Positions 48,324-56,472 of a DNA stretch of 64,000 bases are shown here, piece by piece. The stretch comes from DYJE01 sp964637565 (lineage in GTDB: Bacteria > Desulfobacterota > Desulfobacteria > Desulfobacterales > Desulfolunaceae), in contig CAZWTY010000008.1 of NCBI GenBank assembly GCA_964637565.1, positions 9,382-73,381 on the forward strand. The letters run 5' to 3'. Positions within the stretch are counted from its first letter, which is position 1, and every line of letters starts with the position of its first letter. The notes beneath the pieces are model-generated. The model made no database searches. It worked only from the letters and a program-made list of their open reading frames with translations, and was not told the DNA's origin. A program made the position numbers and the translations under genes.

Positions 48324-48506
48324 CATTGATCGTAAAGATTTTGCCGGGACACGTTTCCAGACCCCGCCTGAACGCATCTTAAAAAGGCAGGCCGGGGATA
48401 TCCCATGGGCCTTGGGAAGGTCCAACAGCATTTAAGGCAACCGTTCACAGCGAGAACAGGCCCGGTGCCTCCTGACCTCACGAAACGGTTTTTTCAATTA
48501 AAGCGG

Positions 48507-48638
48507 CTACTTTTTCCTGTCGTTGTTCCAGGCTTCGAACGTTTTGATTTCCGCCTGTTCAAGCCAGCTCCAGTAACAGCCTTTCTGTTTCTTTTCCTTC
48601 TGTTTTCCGCTCTTCACACTCTGAGACTCGGACTTCAT
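48507..48638 (-). CDS. 43-residue small protein of unknown function
   Basis: A short frame on the minus strand, ATG 48638 to TAG 48507, preceded by an excellent AAGGAGAGG site eight bases before the ATG. The product is Lys/Gln/Ser-rich in its first 20 residues (MKSESQSVKSGKQKEKKQKG) and then has an amphipathic, aromatic part CYWSWLEQAEIKTFEAWNND. It ends about 180 bases before the terminator at 48278. TTGCGT/TTAAAA about 45-70 bases upstream is a possible promoter. I do not recognise it. Translation signals rather than homology support it. Confidence 0.6.
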   Translation of the reverse strand: MKSESQSVKSGKQKEKKQKGCYWSWLEQAEIKTFEAWNNDRKK

Positions 48639-48937
48639 GATATACCTCTCCTTGTGCGCCAACAGATTGTTTTTTTAACAAATCCATTGCCCCCTACGCA
48701 ATTTACGTCATGGTTTCAGGCTAAGTTGACCGTTCATAACATTGGCCCGAACGAAAATCAAGAAAGATTATCATGTATAGAAATTAAACAGTTAGGCGTT
48801 TTTTACCGAGAACGCTGTGTTTCATGACGTTCTCTGTTATGCACAGAAAAACAATGCGGTTTATTTTATTGAATCATCCTCGGAAAACAGCACAAACCCG
48901 CCCCGACGATTGACAAAACAGGGCTGAACGAACCCTT
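48639..48937. other. AT-rich spacer between the small gene and fdhD
   Basis: No gene seen. It contains a 7-bp perfect hairpin GAGAACG ... CGTTCTC (about 48809-48835) without a T-tract. The promoter of the small gene should lie at its left end. Confidence 0.5.
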
Positions 48938-49741
48938 TCAACCCGCTCCGCCCAAACGGAAATCCCCGGTGAACACGTACAGCCCGCTCTTCCCGTCCGG
49001 GCACGCCAGGGTCATGTCCAGGTCACCGGCCAGACTCACGGCCAGAGCCGTGGGCCGCGATAAAGCGAACACGGACCGTATGCCGGCCCTGGCCGCTTTC
49101 TGGATCATCTCGTAACTGGCCCTCGAGCTCAGCACGAGGTAAGCGGCGTCCTGAAGCCGGTCTTCCAGAAAAAGACGGCCCGTTGCCTTGTCCAGGGCGT
49201 TGTGGCGGCCCACGTCCTCAGCCGCTGAAAGAGGCGCCCCATCCAGGTCGAAAAGTACGGCCCCGTGGGCGGCCCGTGTCCTGTTTCGAAGAGGCTGATG
49301 ATCGGACAGACTGTCCATGGAGCGGATCACCGTCATGATGTCCAGATCGCTTCCACGATCCAGGCGGTGTATTCTCTGCTTCAGGTCGTCCACCAGCTCC
49401 TTGCCGCAGATGCCGCAGCTTGTCTGGCTGATGAACCCCCGCCTGTCGATAAGGGCGGCCACAAGCGCCTGGCGTTCCGCGGTCAGGGTGGCGGTGACCA
49501 CGTTGACATCCTCGTCACAGTAGCCCAGCGCGGAAAAGTCATCGGAAGAATCCACCAGACCTTCTCCCAGACAGAATCCCGCCACATGGTCAATCTCGTG
49601 GCCCGGAGTCCTCATCACCACCGTGTAGGGTTTCCCCTGAATCCTGATGGAAAGGGGTTCCTCACGGATAAGGTCCAGGCCCTTTTCCAGCCACACGTCT
49701 CCACCGTCCTGCCGCACCACCTGCTTCACCGCTGTTTTCAT
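48938..49741 (-). CDS. fdhD: Formate dehydrogenase accessory sulfurtransferase FdhD
   Basis: 267 residues from ATG 49741, behind AGGAGAGG. FdhD passes sulfur from IscS to the Mo/W-bis-MGD cofactor, which formate dehydrogenase needs for activity. The conserved Cys pair is C109-GI-C112 in SQTSCGICGKEL. Other motifs: EEPLSIRIQGKPYTVVMRTPGHEIDHVAGFCLGEGL near the start, RTRAAHGAVLFD, AEDVGRHNALDKATG, and SSRASYEMIQKAARAGI. No formate dehydrogenase gene is in the window, but its use in formate or CO2 metabolism fits an anaerobe. Confidence 0.95.
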   Translation of the reverse strand: MKTAVKQVVRQDGGDVWLEKGLDLIREEPLSIRIQGKPYTVVMRTPGHEIDHVAGFCLGEGLVDSSDDFSALGYCDEDVNVVTATLTAERQALVAALIDRRGFISQTSCGICGKELVDDLKQRIHRLDRGSDLDIMTVIRSMDSLSDHQPLRNRTRAAHGAVLFDLDGAPLSAAEDVGRHNALDKATGRLFLEDRLQDAAYLVLSSRASYEMIQKAARAGIRSVFALSRPTALAVSLAGDLDMTLACPDGKSGLYVFTGDFRLGGAG

Positions 49742-49949
49742 GGTTTTTCCTCTCCTGGATTTTACGGATTTCATACCACCCGATGATAGCCACAAACAAA
49801 GGAATCTTTCAAGTCCTCGACTTTATATTGTATCATTCGGGTATGTCGTGTTATAAATTCCTCGTTCAACAAAAGCCACAAGGGGGGCGCACGGTATCCA
49901 CAGACATTTAAGGCACGTTCGCCTATAACACGAGAAGACGGTTGAAGTC

Positions 49950-50867
49950 ATGATCCAGTGGTATCCCGGCCATATGAAAAAGGCCAGAGACGAAATCGTC
50001 CAGACCCTGCCCAGGGTGGATGTGATCATTGAAATGAGAGACGCCCGGCTTCCCCTTTCGAGCCGGAATCCGGTTCTCGGGGAGTTGAGACAGGGTCGTC
50101 CCTGCCTGATCATTCTGTCAAAAAAAGATCTGGCCGACCCCGAGGCCACGGCCCAGTGGATTTCTGCCTTTGAAAAAGAAGAAGGCATCCGGGCCATGGA
50201 CGCGGAAACCCACGACCGGTCCATCGGTGACAGGATTCTCACCATTTGCCGGAAGCTTACGCCGGAAAACCGAAGGCGGCCGTTGAAAGCCATGATCGTG
50301 GGAATCCCCAACGTGGGGAAATCCACCTTGCTCAACACCCTGGCCGGCCGCCGGGTCGCCCAGGTGGGCAACCAGCCGGCGGTGACAAAGACCCAGCAGA
50401 CGCTGACCATAGGCAAAGGGCCCGGCAAGATGGACATCCTGGATACTCCGGGAATCCTGTGGCCCAACCTGGCGGACAGGAAAGGCGCTTACCGGCTCGC
50501 CGTGAGCGGGGCCATCAAGGACACGGCCATGGATTACCGGGAAGCCGCGCTTTTTGCCGCCGTCCACATGATGAGGCACTACCCTTTGCTTCTGATCCAG
50601 CGCTACGGCCTTGACACATTGCCCGATTCCCCGGCTGTGCTGCTCGAGGCCATCGGACGTCGCAAAGGCTGCCTGCTCAAGGGCGGCGTGGTGGATGACC
50701 ACAGGGCGTCCGAGCGGTTCATCCATGATTTTCGAACAGGCCAGCTTGGCCGCATCAGCCTGGAAAGACCCGGAGACGATGATCTCCAGAACCCGGACCC
50801 GTTTGACGACCCGGACGATGACTCCCCGGCGGACAAACAGGACTCCGTAACGGACAGACCAGTTTAG
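49950..50867 (+). CDS. rbgA: Ribosome-biogenesis GTPase YlqF/RbgA
   Basis: A 305-residue circularly permuted GTPase that helps late 50S assembly. The order of motifs proves the permutation: G4 (LSKKDLAD, near residue 58) comes before G1 (GIPNVGKSTLLNTL, near residue 118), G2 (KTQQTLTIG) and G3 (DTPGIL). The N-terminus IQWYPGHMKKARDEI is diagnostic of RbgA. The C-terminal 30 residues are acidic and Asp-rich (DPFDDPDDDSPADKQDS) and not conserved. It heads a run with PilZ and sensor-kinase genes. Confidence 0.93.
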   Translation: MIQWYPGHMKKARDEIVQTLPRVDVIIEMRDARLPLSSRNPVLGELRQGRPCLIILSKKDLADPEATAQWISAFEKEEGIRAMDAETHDRSIGDRILTICRKLTPENRRRPLKAMIVGIPNVGKSTLLNTLAGRRVAQVGNQPAVTKTQQTLTIGKGPGKMDILDTPGILWPNLADRKGAYRLAVSGAIKDTAMDYREAALFAAVHMMRHYPLLLIQRYGLDTLPDSPAVLLEAIGRRKGCLLKGGVVDDHRASERFIHDFRTGQLGRISLERPGDDDLQNPDPFDDPDDDSPADKQDSVTDRPV

Positions 50868-50878
50868 GACGGGATAAC

Positions 50879-51310
50879 ATGACGCATTCAGGCAACGATT
50901 CAGGATCGCGGAAAATGACCGTTTCCGCAGCCACGAGCAAGCTGATCTCCATGATTCTCAAGATGTCTCCCGCCGAGATCATGGACACCCTCCGCTTCAT
51001 CGAGGAAAAGGAACACGACAGGAAAAGGCGGTCTCCCAGGGTCAGCTACTTCATGGCCGTGGATTACGTGGTGAACGAGAGGGCCTACAGCGGGTACATC
51101 AACAACATCAGTTCCGAAGGCGTTTTTATCGAGACAAACGACAACCATCCCCTTGACGCGGACATCACCCTGACCTTCGCCCTTCCCAATTCCCAGGGGC
51201 ACATCAAGGTCAGCGGAAAGATCATCCGCAAGGAAAAAAACGGCATCGGGGTCGCCTTTGAGATGGATATCCAGAGCGTGCTCGAACGCCGCAAGGAAAC
51301 GACCCCCTGA
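50879..51310 (+). CDS. PilZ-domain protein, probable c-di-GMP receptor
   Basis: A 143-residue protein starting 12 bases after rbgA. An N-terminal helix pair (residues 15-45, MILKMSPAEIMDTLRFIEEKEHD) precedes a PilZ domain with the c-di-GMP signature RRSPR (RxxxR) near residue 50 and the DxSxxG-like NISSEGVFIET near residue 77, then GIGVAFEM. In the second motif Asn replaces the usual Asp, a tolerated change. It probably couples c-di-GMP to motility, adhesion or the following kinase. Confidence 0.9.
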   Translation: MTHSGNDSGSRKMTVSAATSKLISMILKMSPAEIMDTLRFIEEKEHDRKRRSPRVSYFMAVDYVVNERAYSGYINNISSEGVFIETNDNHPLDADITLTFALPNSQGHIKVSGKIIRKEKNGIGVAFEMDIQSVLERRKETTP

Positions 51311-51335
51311 AACGTGGAAGACGGAAGATGTGACG

Positions 51336-52988
51336 ATGCAGACGAAGCCGACATACAGGGAACTGGAAGAGCGGGTCAGGGAGCTTGAACGGAAGCTTCA
51401 TGGCCGCCTGTCTTTCGAATACCTGGTCAAATTCATCTCCACCTCGTTCGTCAACCTGCCCCTGGAGGGAATCGACGAAGCCATCAACCGGGCCATCCGG
51501 CTTCTCGGGGAATTCATCGGCGCGTCGAAAAGCGCCATTTACACCGTGTCCGATGACGTGAAGACCTTCGTCAACACCCATGCCTGGAACGGCGAGGAAC
51601 CGGAACGCCAGGGGCAGCTCGGGGAACCCATCCCCTTCCGCCGCTTCGGGTATTTCTGGGAACAGCTCTGCCGCAGCGAGTTCGTGATCATCAACCGGAC
51701 AGGTGACATTCCGGCCCAGGCCGAGCTTGAACGGGAATGGTACGAGTCCAACGGCTTCCGGAGCCTGCTGTTCATCCCCATGGTCCTTGACCGGAAGATT
51801 TACGGCCTTGTCAGTTTTTCAGGACCGCCCCATGAAATCAGGCTCTGGCCCGAGGAGTTCATCATCCTGATCCGGCTGATCGCCGACCGCTTCATGAACC
51901 TCCTGAACCGGAAAAACGTGGAAATGGCCCTGGTCCAGAGCAAGAGACTCAGCGAGTCCCTCTTGAACGCCACCACCGACTCGGCCATGCTGATCACGCC
52001 CGCAGGCATCATTCTGGCCGTCAACGACGCTTACTGCCAGATGGCCGGAAAAAAACCCCCGGACATCATCGGAAGAAACCTTTTCACCCTTGTGCCCCGG
52101 GAGCTTGTCCACCAGAGAAAAAACCAGATCCAGCGCGCTGTCGCGGAGAAAAAACGGATCATTTCCGACGAGGAAGACGCAGGAAGCTGCTGGCGTCACG
52201 TGTTCTACCCGGTGTTCAGCAGATCCGGCGCGGTGGACCGGCTGGCCTACTACACCCACGACATCACCGGGGTACGCAAGGTGGAACGAAGTATCCGGGG
52301 CCTGACCCACGAGCTGATCAGGTCCCAGGAAAACGAGCGCCTGAAAATCGCCGGCAGCCTTCACGACAACGTGGCCCAGGAGCTGGCGTCCTTACGGATT
52401 CACTGCGACGCCCTTTTCGAGCAGATTCCCGGCATGTCGCCCCATGCCCGGGACCTGGTGTCAGGATTTTCCAAAACCATCAAAAGCTCCATCGAAACGG
52501 TCCGGGACCTGGCCTACGAGCTCCAGCCCCCGGGTTTCGACGGCCAGGATCTGGTCACGTCCCTGTACCGGTACTGTCAGGATTTCAGTCGGAAACACGG
52601 CATCCGGGTGGATTTCTTCTCCGGGGGCATGAACACCCTCTCCCTAGATTTCAACACGGAGAACACAGTGCACCGCATCGTCCAGGAAGCCCTGGCCAAC
52701 ATCAAAAACCACGCGGAAGCCGAAAAAGTGGCGGTCCGCCTCGTGGCCTCCCACCCCATCCTGATGCTCCGCATCGAGGACGACGGCAAAGGGTTTGACG
52801 TCACCTCCCTGAAAGCCAGAAAAAACGGCAGCCGACCCCGAGGCCTGATCCACATGGAAGGCCGGGTAAGACTCCACAACGGCAAACTCCGTGTCCGCTC
52901 CAAACCCGGCATGGGCACCCGCATCCTCGCCGAACTTCCCCTGACCCTTGAAAACAGCAGCTCAGAAACGAACGCGGGCGAATCCTGA
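51336..52988 (+). CDS. NarL-type sensor histidine kinase with GAF and PAS domains (orphan)
   Basis: 550 residues from ATG 51336 (MQTKPTYRELEERV coiled coil); the longer frame overlaps the PilZ gene. Order: coiled coil, GAF domain (about 25-190, LEGIDEAINRAIRLLGEFIGASKSAIY...RSLLFIPMVLDRKIYGLVSF), PAS domain (about 205-320), then a HisKA_3 helix with H343 in SQENERLKIAGSLHDNVAQELASLR, and a HATPase (HRIVQEALANIKNHAEA, EDDGKGFDV, GLIHMEGRV, GMGTRI). No membrane segment, so it senses a cytoplasmic signal. No response regulator is adjacent, so it is an orphan. Confidence 0.92.
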   Translation: MQTKPTYRELEERVRELERKLHGRLSFEYLVKFISTSFVNLPLEGIDEAINRAIRLLGEFIGASKSAIYTVSDDVKTFVNTHAWNGEEPERQGQLGEPIPFRRFGYFWEQLCRSEFVIINRTGDIPAQAELEREWYESNGFRSLLFIPMVLDRKIYGLVSFSGPPHEIRLWPEEFIILIRLIADRFMNLLNRKNVEMALVQSKRLSESLLNATTDSAMLITPAGIILAVNDAYCQMAGKKPPDIIGRNLFTLVPRELVHQRKNQIQRAVAEKKRIISDEEDAGSCWRHVFYPVFSRSGAVDRLAYYTHDITGVRKVERSIRGLTHELIRSQENERLKIAGSLHDNVAQELASLRIHCDALFEQIPGMSPHARDLVSGFSKTIKSSIETVRDLAYELQPPGFDGQDLVTSLYRYCQDFSRKHGIRVDFFSGGMNTLSLDFNTENTVHRIVQEALANIKNHAEAEKVAVRLVASHPILMLRIEDDGKGFDVTSLKARKNGSRPRGLIHMEGRVRLHNGKLRVRSKPGMGTRILAELPLTLENSSSETNAGES

Positions 52989-53033
52989 CGACGTCCCTCC
53001 TGGCCGATCGCGAAACAACCCGAGGCAGGCGCT

Positions 53034-54542
53034 TCAGAGCTGAAGACCTGAAAACCAGGGACGGTCATACCGTTTTATCCGGTCTGTTTTGGGAAAACGC
53101 ATGATACCGGCCTGGGCGTCCGGAACCATGTCTTTCCCCAGGATAAACCACAGGGGTTCTTTGGCAGCTTCCCTGTAGAACAGCCGGATCAGTTCATTGC
53201 GGTTGTCCTGTTCGCTGAAGTAGTAATGCAGCGCGTTGTGGCCCTGGACATCGTTCGAGAGAACCAGGCCGGACAGGACGTCCACATCCTGGTTTATCCG
53301 CAAATGGTACTCGGCAAAAATCGGTGAGACGGGATGCATCCAGACCCCTTGAGTGAAGATCACGGGCACATTCGCCAGATGATTCCGGCAGAACGCCAAT
53401 GTTTCATTCAGGGTTTCCTCCGACTCCCCCGGAGTCCCCGTCATCATCGACACTTCGAAAGGGATACCCGCATGAACCAGGTTTTCAACAGCGGCGGCCG
53501 AATCCTGTTTCGAAAACCCCTTGTTCAGGCGGCTTAAAATGACGTCGCTCCCGCTTTCAAGGGTCAGGACAAGCCCCGCGCAACCCGACGCCCTGTACGT
53601 TGTAAGCAGTTCCCGGGTCAGGCCCGACGGATTGACATAGGCGTACCAGCGGATGTCCAGCTCTTTTTCCATCATGGCTTCAACGATGGACCGGGAATGG
53701 GTTGACGGGCTTGAAAAAACCGAATCGACAAAATAGATGTGCCGGATGTCATACCTGTTTCGGTAAGCTTCAAGCTCATCCATGATCTCTCCCACAGGCC
53801 TCAATCGGTACGCGGTCCCTTCAAGATAAGGATAGACACAGTAAGAGCAGTGAAACCCGCATCCTCTTTTGGTTTGAACGGAACCGTAGCCGCCGCGGTC
53901 ATAGTAAAGGCCCTTATGCTCATTCAGGGCGGACAGGTCCATGGTGTAAGACGCGCCGCCGCCACGGGAATCCACGGGGTTTTTCCTGATGTTTCCGCCT
54001 TTCCGGTAGACAAGCCCGGGAAGGGCGTCCGTGTTTTGTCCGTGATCCAGCATGCCCAGAAGCGCCACCAGCAGATGGTCGCCTTCCCCTTGGATGCCGT
54101 AATCCAGGGACAGGGTTTTCATGTATAACTCCGGCGCCAGTGAAAACGCGGCCCCGCCGCCAATGATGGGAGCCCCGGAACAGATTCTGATGAACTCTAT
54201 CACCGGGGCATCCTGGGATACGCAGAAAAAATCAGTAAGGGACCCTGTCCTTGCCAGGGGTTGCCCCAGGTTGTAAAGATTCCGGAATGAGTACCCGATG
54301 TAGTCCGGATCGAACGCCTGGATTTTTTCCCGAAGTTCTTTTCCGTATCCCTGGTCCGGGGTTGACTGTTCAAGAAAAACTGGCGATAGTACCGGCATGA
54401 TCAGGGTTTCATAGCCGTTTTTCCTCAAGGCCCCCGCGATGAAGAACAAGCCGATGGGAGAAATTCTGAAATCCGGGTCGGAATGACTGTCTTTTGAAGG
54501 CACGGAGTGAAAAAGCAGAACCCTGCGTGGTTTCGTATTCAT
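53034..54542 (-). CDS. Cobalamin-binding-like radical SAM protein A
   Basis: A 502-residue protein. An N-terminal Rossmann-like domain (RVLLFHSVPS...RISPIGLFFIAGALRKNGYETLIMPV, then GGGAAFSLAPELYM near 150) resembles B12-binding domains but lacks the DxHxxG cobalamin motif. The radical SAM cluster motif is C228-GFH-C232-SY-C235. Later motifs are DSVFSSPSTHSR, LTLESGSDVILSRLNKGF and MTGTPGESEETLNETL. Such enzymes make methyl or C-C transfers on lipids, cofactors or peptides; the substrate here is unknown. It is divergent from a second enzyme of the same type. Confidence 0.9.
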   Translation of the reverse strand: MNTKPRRVLLFHSVPSKDSHSDPDFRISPIGLFFIAGALRKNGYETLIMPVLSPVFLEQSTPDQGYGKELREKIQAFDPDYIGYSFRNLYNLGQPLARTGSLTDFFCVSQDAPVIEFIRICSGAPIIGGGAAFSLAPELYMKTLSLDYGIQGEGDHLLVALLGMLDHGQNTDALPGLVYRKGGNIRKNPVDSRGGGASYTMDLSALNEHKGLYYDRGGYGSVQTKRGCGFHCSYCVYPYLEGTAYRLRPVGEIMDELEAYRNRYDIRHIYFVDSVFSSPSTHSRSIVEAMMEKELDIRWYAYVNPSGLTRELLTTYRASGCAGLVLTLESGSDVILSRLNKGFSKQDSAAAVENLVHAGIPFEVSMMTGTPGESEETLNETLAFCRNHLANVPVIFTQGVWMHPVSPIFAEYHLRINQDVDVLSGLVLSNDVQGHNALHYYFSEQDNRNELIRLFYREAAKEPLWFILGKDMVPDAQAGIMRFPKTDRIKRYDRPWFSGLQL

Positions 54543-54643
54543 ATAAAGAGAAGCCTGTTAAATTCATGAGCTGTGTTCATAACGGACGATCATAGTGCCA
54601 TCAATCCGCCGAAAAAACCAGATGAATAAAGGGGAATCATCCC

Positions 54644-56317
54644 ATGTTTGATATTGTGTTCGTGAAGCCTCCCAATCACTGCAAAGAGGATTATATCCCT
54701 TTAGGTCTTCAGAATCTTTATGCCATCATCAAACATGCGGGATACAGCACGGATCTCATCGACCTCCAGAAACTGTTCATCCAAGGGAAGCTGGACTTCA
54801 ACCCGGACGTTCGGGACCAAATCCACGACATCATCCGGCCGGTCAAGTCAAAAATCTACGCCTTCACGGTGTGGAACACCTCGTTTGCCTGGGTGATCGA
54901 CCTCTGCCAATATATCAAAAACATCAGCCCCCAGGCGGTGACGATCATCGGAGGCCCCCTTTCCACCCTGAGTTCCGGGCAGATCCTGAAAGACTACGGC
55001 TGCGTGGATATCGCCTGCCGTTTTGAAGGCGAACACATCATCGAACCCCTGGTCAGAACCATCCTGGCCGGCGATTCAGCCCTTCCTTTCACCATTCCGA
55101 ATATGTCATACCGGTCACCGGACGGCGTGGTCCATTCCACCCCGGACGCCCCTCTCATCGACAACCTCGACACCCTGCCCCACATCGACGTCACGCCGTC
55201 TGATTTCAACAGCCCGGTGTTCAACCTCGAGGCCGGACGCGGGTGTTCATTTCGTTGCTACTACTGCTCTTCCTGCTATATCTGGAAACACAAACCCAGA
55301 TACAAGTCCGGCAGCAGGCTTTTTTCCGAAATAGCCCACCTGTGTGACCGGTTTAAAACAACCGGAATGAATCCCCCGGTTTTTCATCTTGAGCATGACA
55401 ATTTTCTCATGAGACCCGAGGTGCTGGTTGAACTCGACCGGAACGTTCAGGAAACCGGCCTGCGTTTCCAGTACGGCTTTGCCGGAAGGGCCGATCTGGT
55501 CAGCGAAAAAAACCTTGACCTTCTCAGAAGGACCGGCTGCGTTTACGTCTTTTTAGGCATAGAAACCGGCTCGGAACGCATGCAGAAGATCACCAGAAAA
55601 AACCTGTCTTTCCACACGGTTTTTTCCTCCATCCATAAACTCCAGAAACAGGGCATCATGGTCAACGCCAATGTGATGTACGGTTTTCCCGAAGAGACGC
55701 TGGAAGACCTCCATGCCAGCCTTACCTTGGTCAACACCCTGCGTTTTCTGGGTGTCACCGTGTATGTGAGCATGCTGAGCCCCGAACCGAACACTCCGGT
55801 CGGTGAGGCTTCGTCCCTGGCCGACTATCTTTATAACGGCACGTCCCCGTATGCGGCGGAATTGACCGCGAGCGGCTTTAAACCGGAAGAATACGGAAAA
55901 ATCTATCTGAACCATCTCTACACCCTGAAAAACAGCCATTACGATATTTTACGGTATCACGGCTTTGTCCGGTTCTGGCACGCCCTGGCCAGAGATTATC
56001 CGATGACGGTGTACGCCTTCACGCAAAAAAGCGAATCGGACTGGAACCACCGGTTTTCGGTGTGGGACAGGCATCTCCAGGGCAGGGAGCCGGGCGATTT
56101 CACAGGGGAAGCGATCACGGATCTGTTCAGGCTTTTCGATCCCCAGACAGACTGGGACGACCGGGCCTCGGAAATCACCTCCATCGAGTATCATCTCCGC
56201 ATGCATGACAAGAAAAACAAAAATCGCCCGAACGTGCCGAAAGAACAGCTTCGGATGTACTATACGCACTGCAACGAGGTGTGGAAAGAAACCATGGATG
56301 ACCTTCTATTTTGTTGA
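54644..56317 (+). CDS. Cobalamin-binding-like radical SAM protein B
   Basis: 557 residues. The N-terminal domain (DIVFVKPPNHCKEDYIPLGLQNLYAIIKHAGY, IIGGPLSTLSSGQ) looks like a B12-binding fold without DxHxxG. The cluster motif is C201-SFR-C205-YY-C208, followed closely by an extra C211. VYVFLGIETGSERMQKITRKN and MYGFPEETLEDLHAS are typical of the family. The last 150 residues (after about 400) are unlike protein A and end in a Cys (DDLLFC). The two genes share a 101-base divergent promoter region and probably serve one pathway. No precursor-peptide gene is visible nearby. Confidence 0.9.
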   Translation: MFDIVFVKPPNHCKEDYIPLGLQNLYAIIKHAGYSTDLIDLQKLFIQGKLDFNPDVRDQIHDIIRPVKSKIYAFTVWNTSFAWVIDLCQYIKNISPQAVTIIGGPLSTLSSGQILKDYGCVDIACRFEGEHIIEPLVRTILAGDSALPFTIPNMSYRSPDGVVHSTPDAPLIDNLDTLPHIDVTPSDFNSPVFNLEAGRGCSFRCYYCSSCYIWKHKPRYKSGSRLFSEIAHLCDRFKTTGMNPPVFHLEHDNFLMRPEVLVELDRNVQETGLRFQYGFAGRADLVSEKNLDLLRRTGCVYVFLGIETGSERMQKITRKNLSFHTVFSSIHKLQKQGIMVNANVMYGFPEETLEDLHASLTLVNTLRFLGVTVYVSMLSPEPNTPVGEASSLADYLYNGTSPYAAELTASGFKPEEYGKIYLNHLYTLKNSHYDILRYHGFVRFWHALARDYPMTVYAFTQKSESDWNHRFSVWDRHLQGREPGDFTGEAITDLFRLFDPQTDWDDRASEITSIEYHLRMHDKKNKNRPNVPKEQLRMYYTHCNEVWKETMDDLLFC

Positions 56318-56472
56318 TAATTCTTAAACTTTCATATCGACAATAATTATATCAGTGGTATGACATTGCTTATCGTTTATAAATTTATATCTTCGATGGA
56401 GGATTTTTAAGCCACAGCCAGCCCTCGCCCAATCATGGCACAGACAGGAAAGGGTGGGCAAGGAAAGGTTGA

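Noticed and set aside
54543..54643. RiPP precursor gene between the two radical SAM genes
   Set aside because: Only 101 bases; no frame with a start, ribosome binding site and Cys/Gly-rich core.
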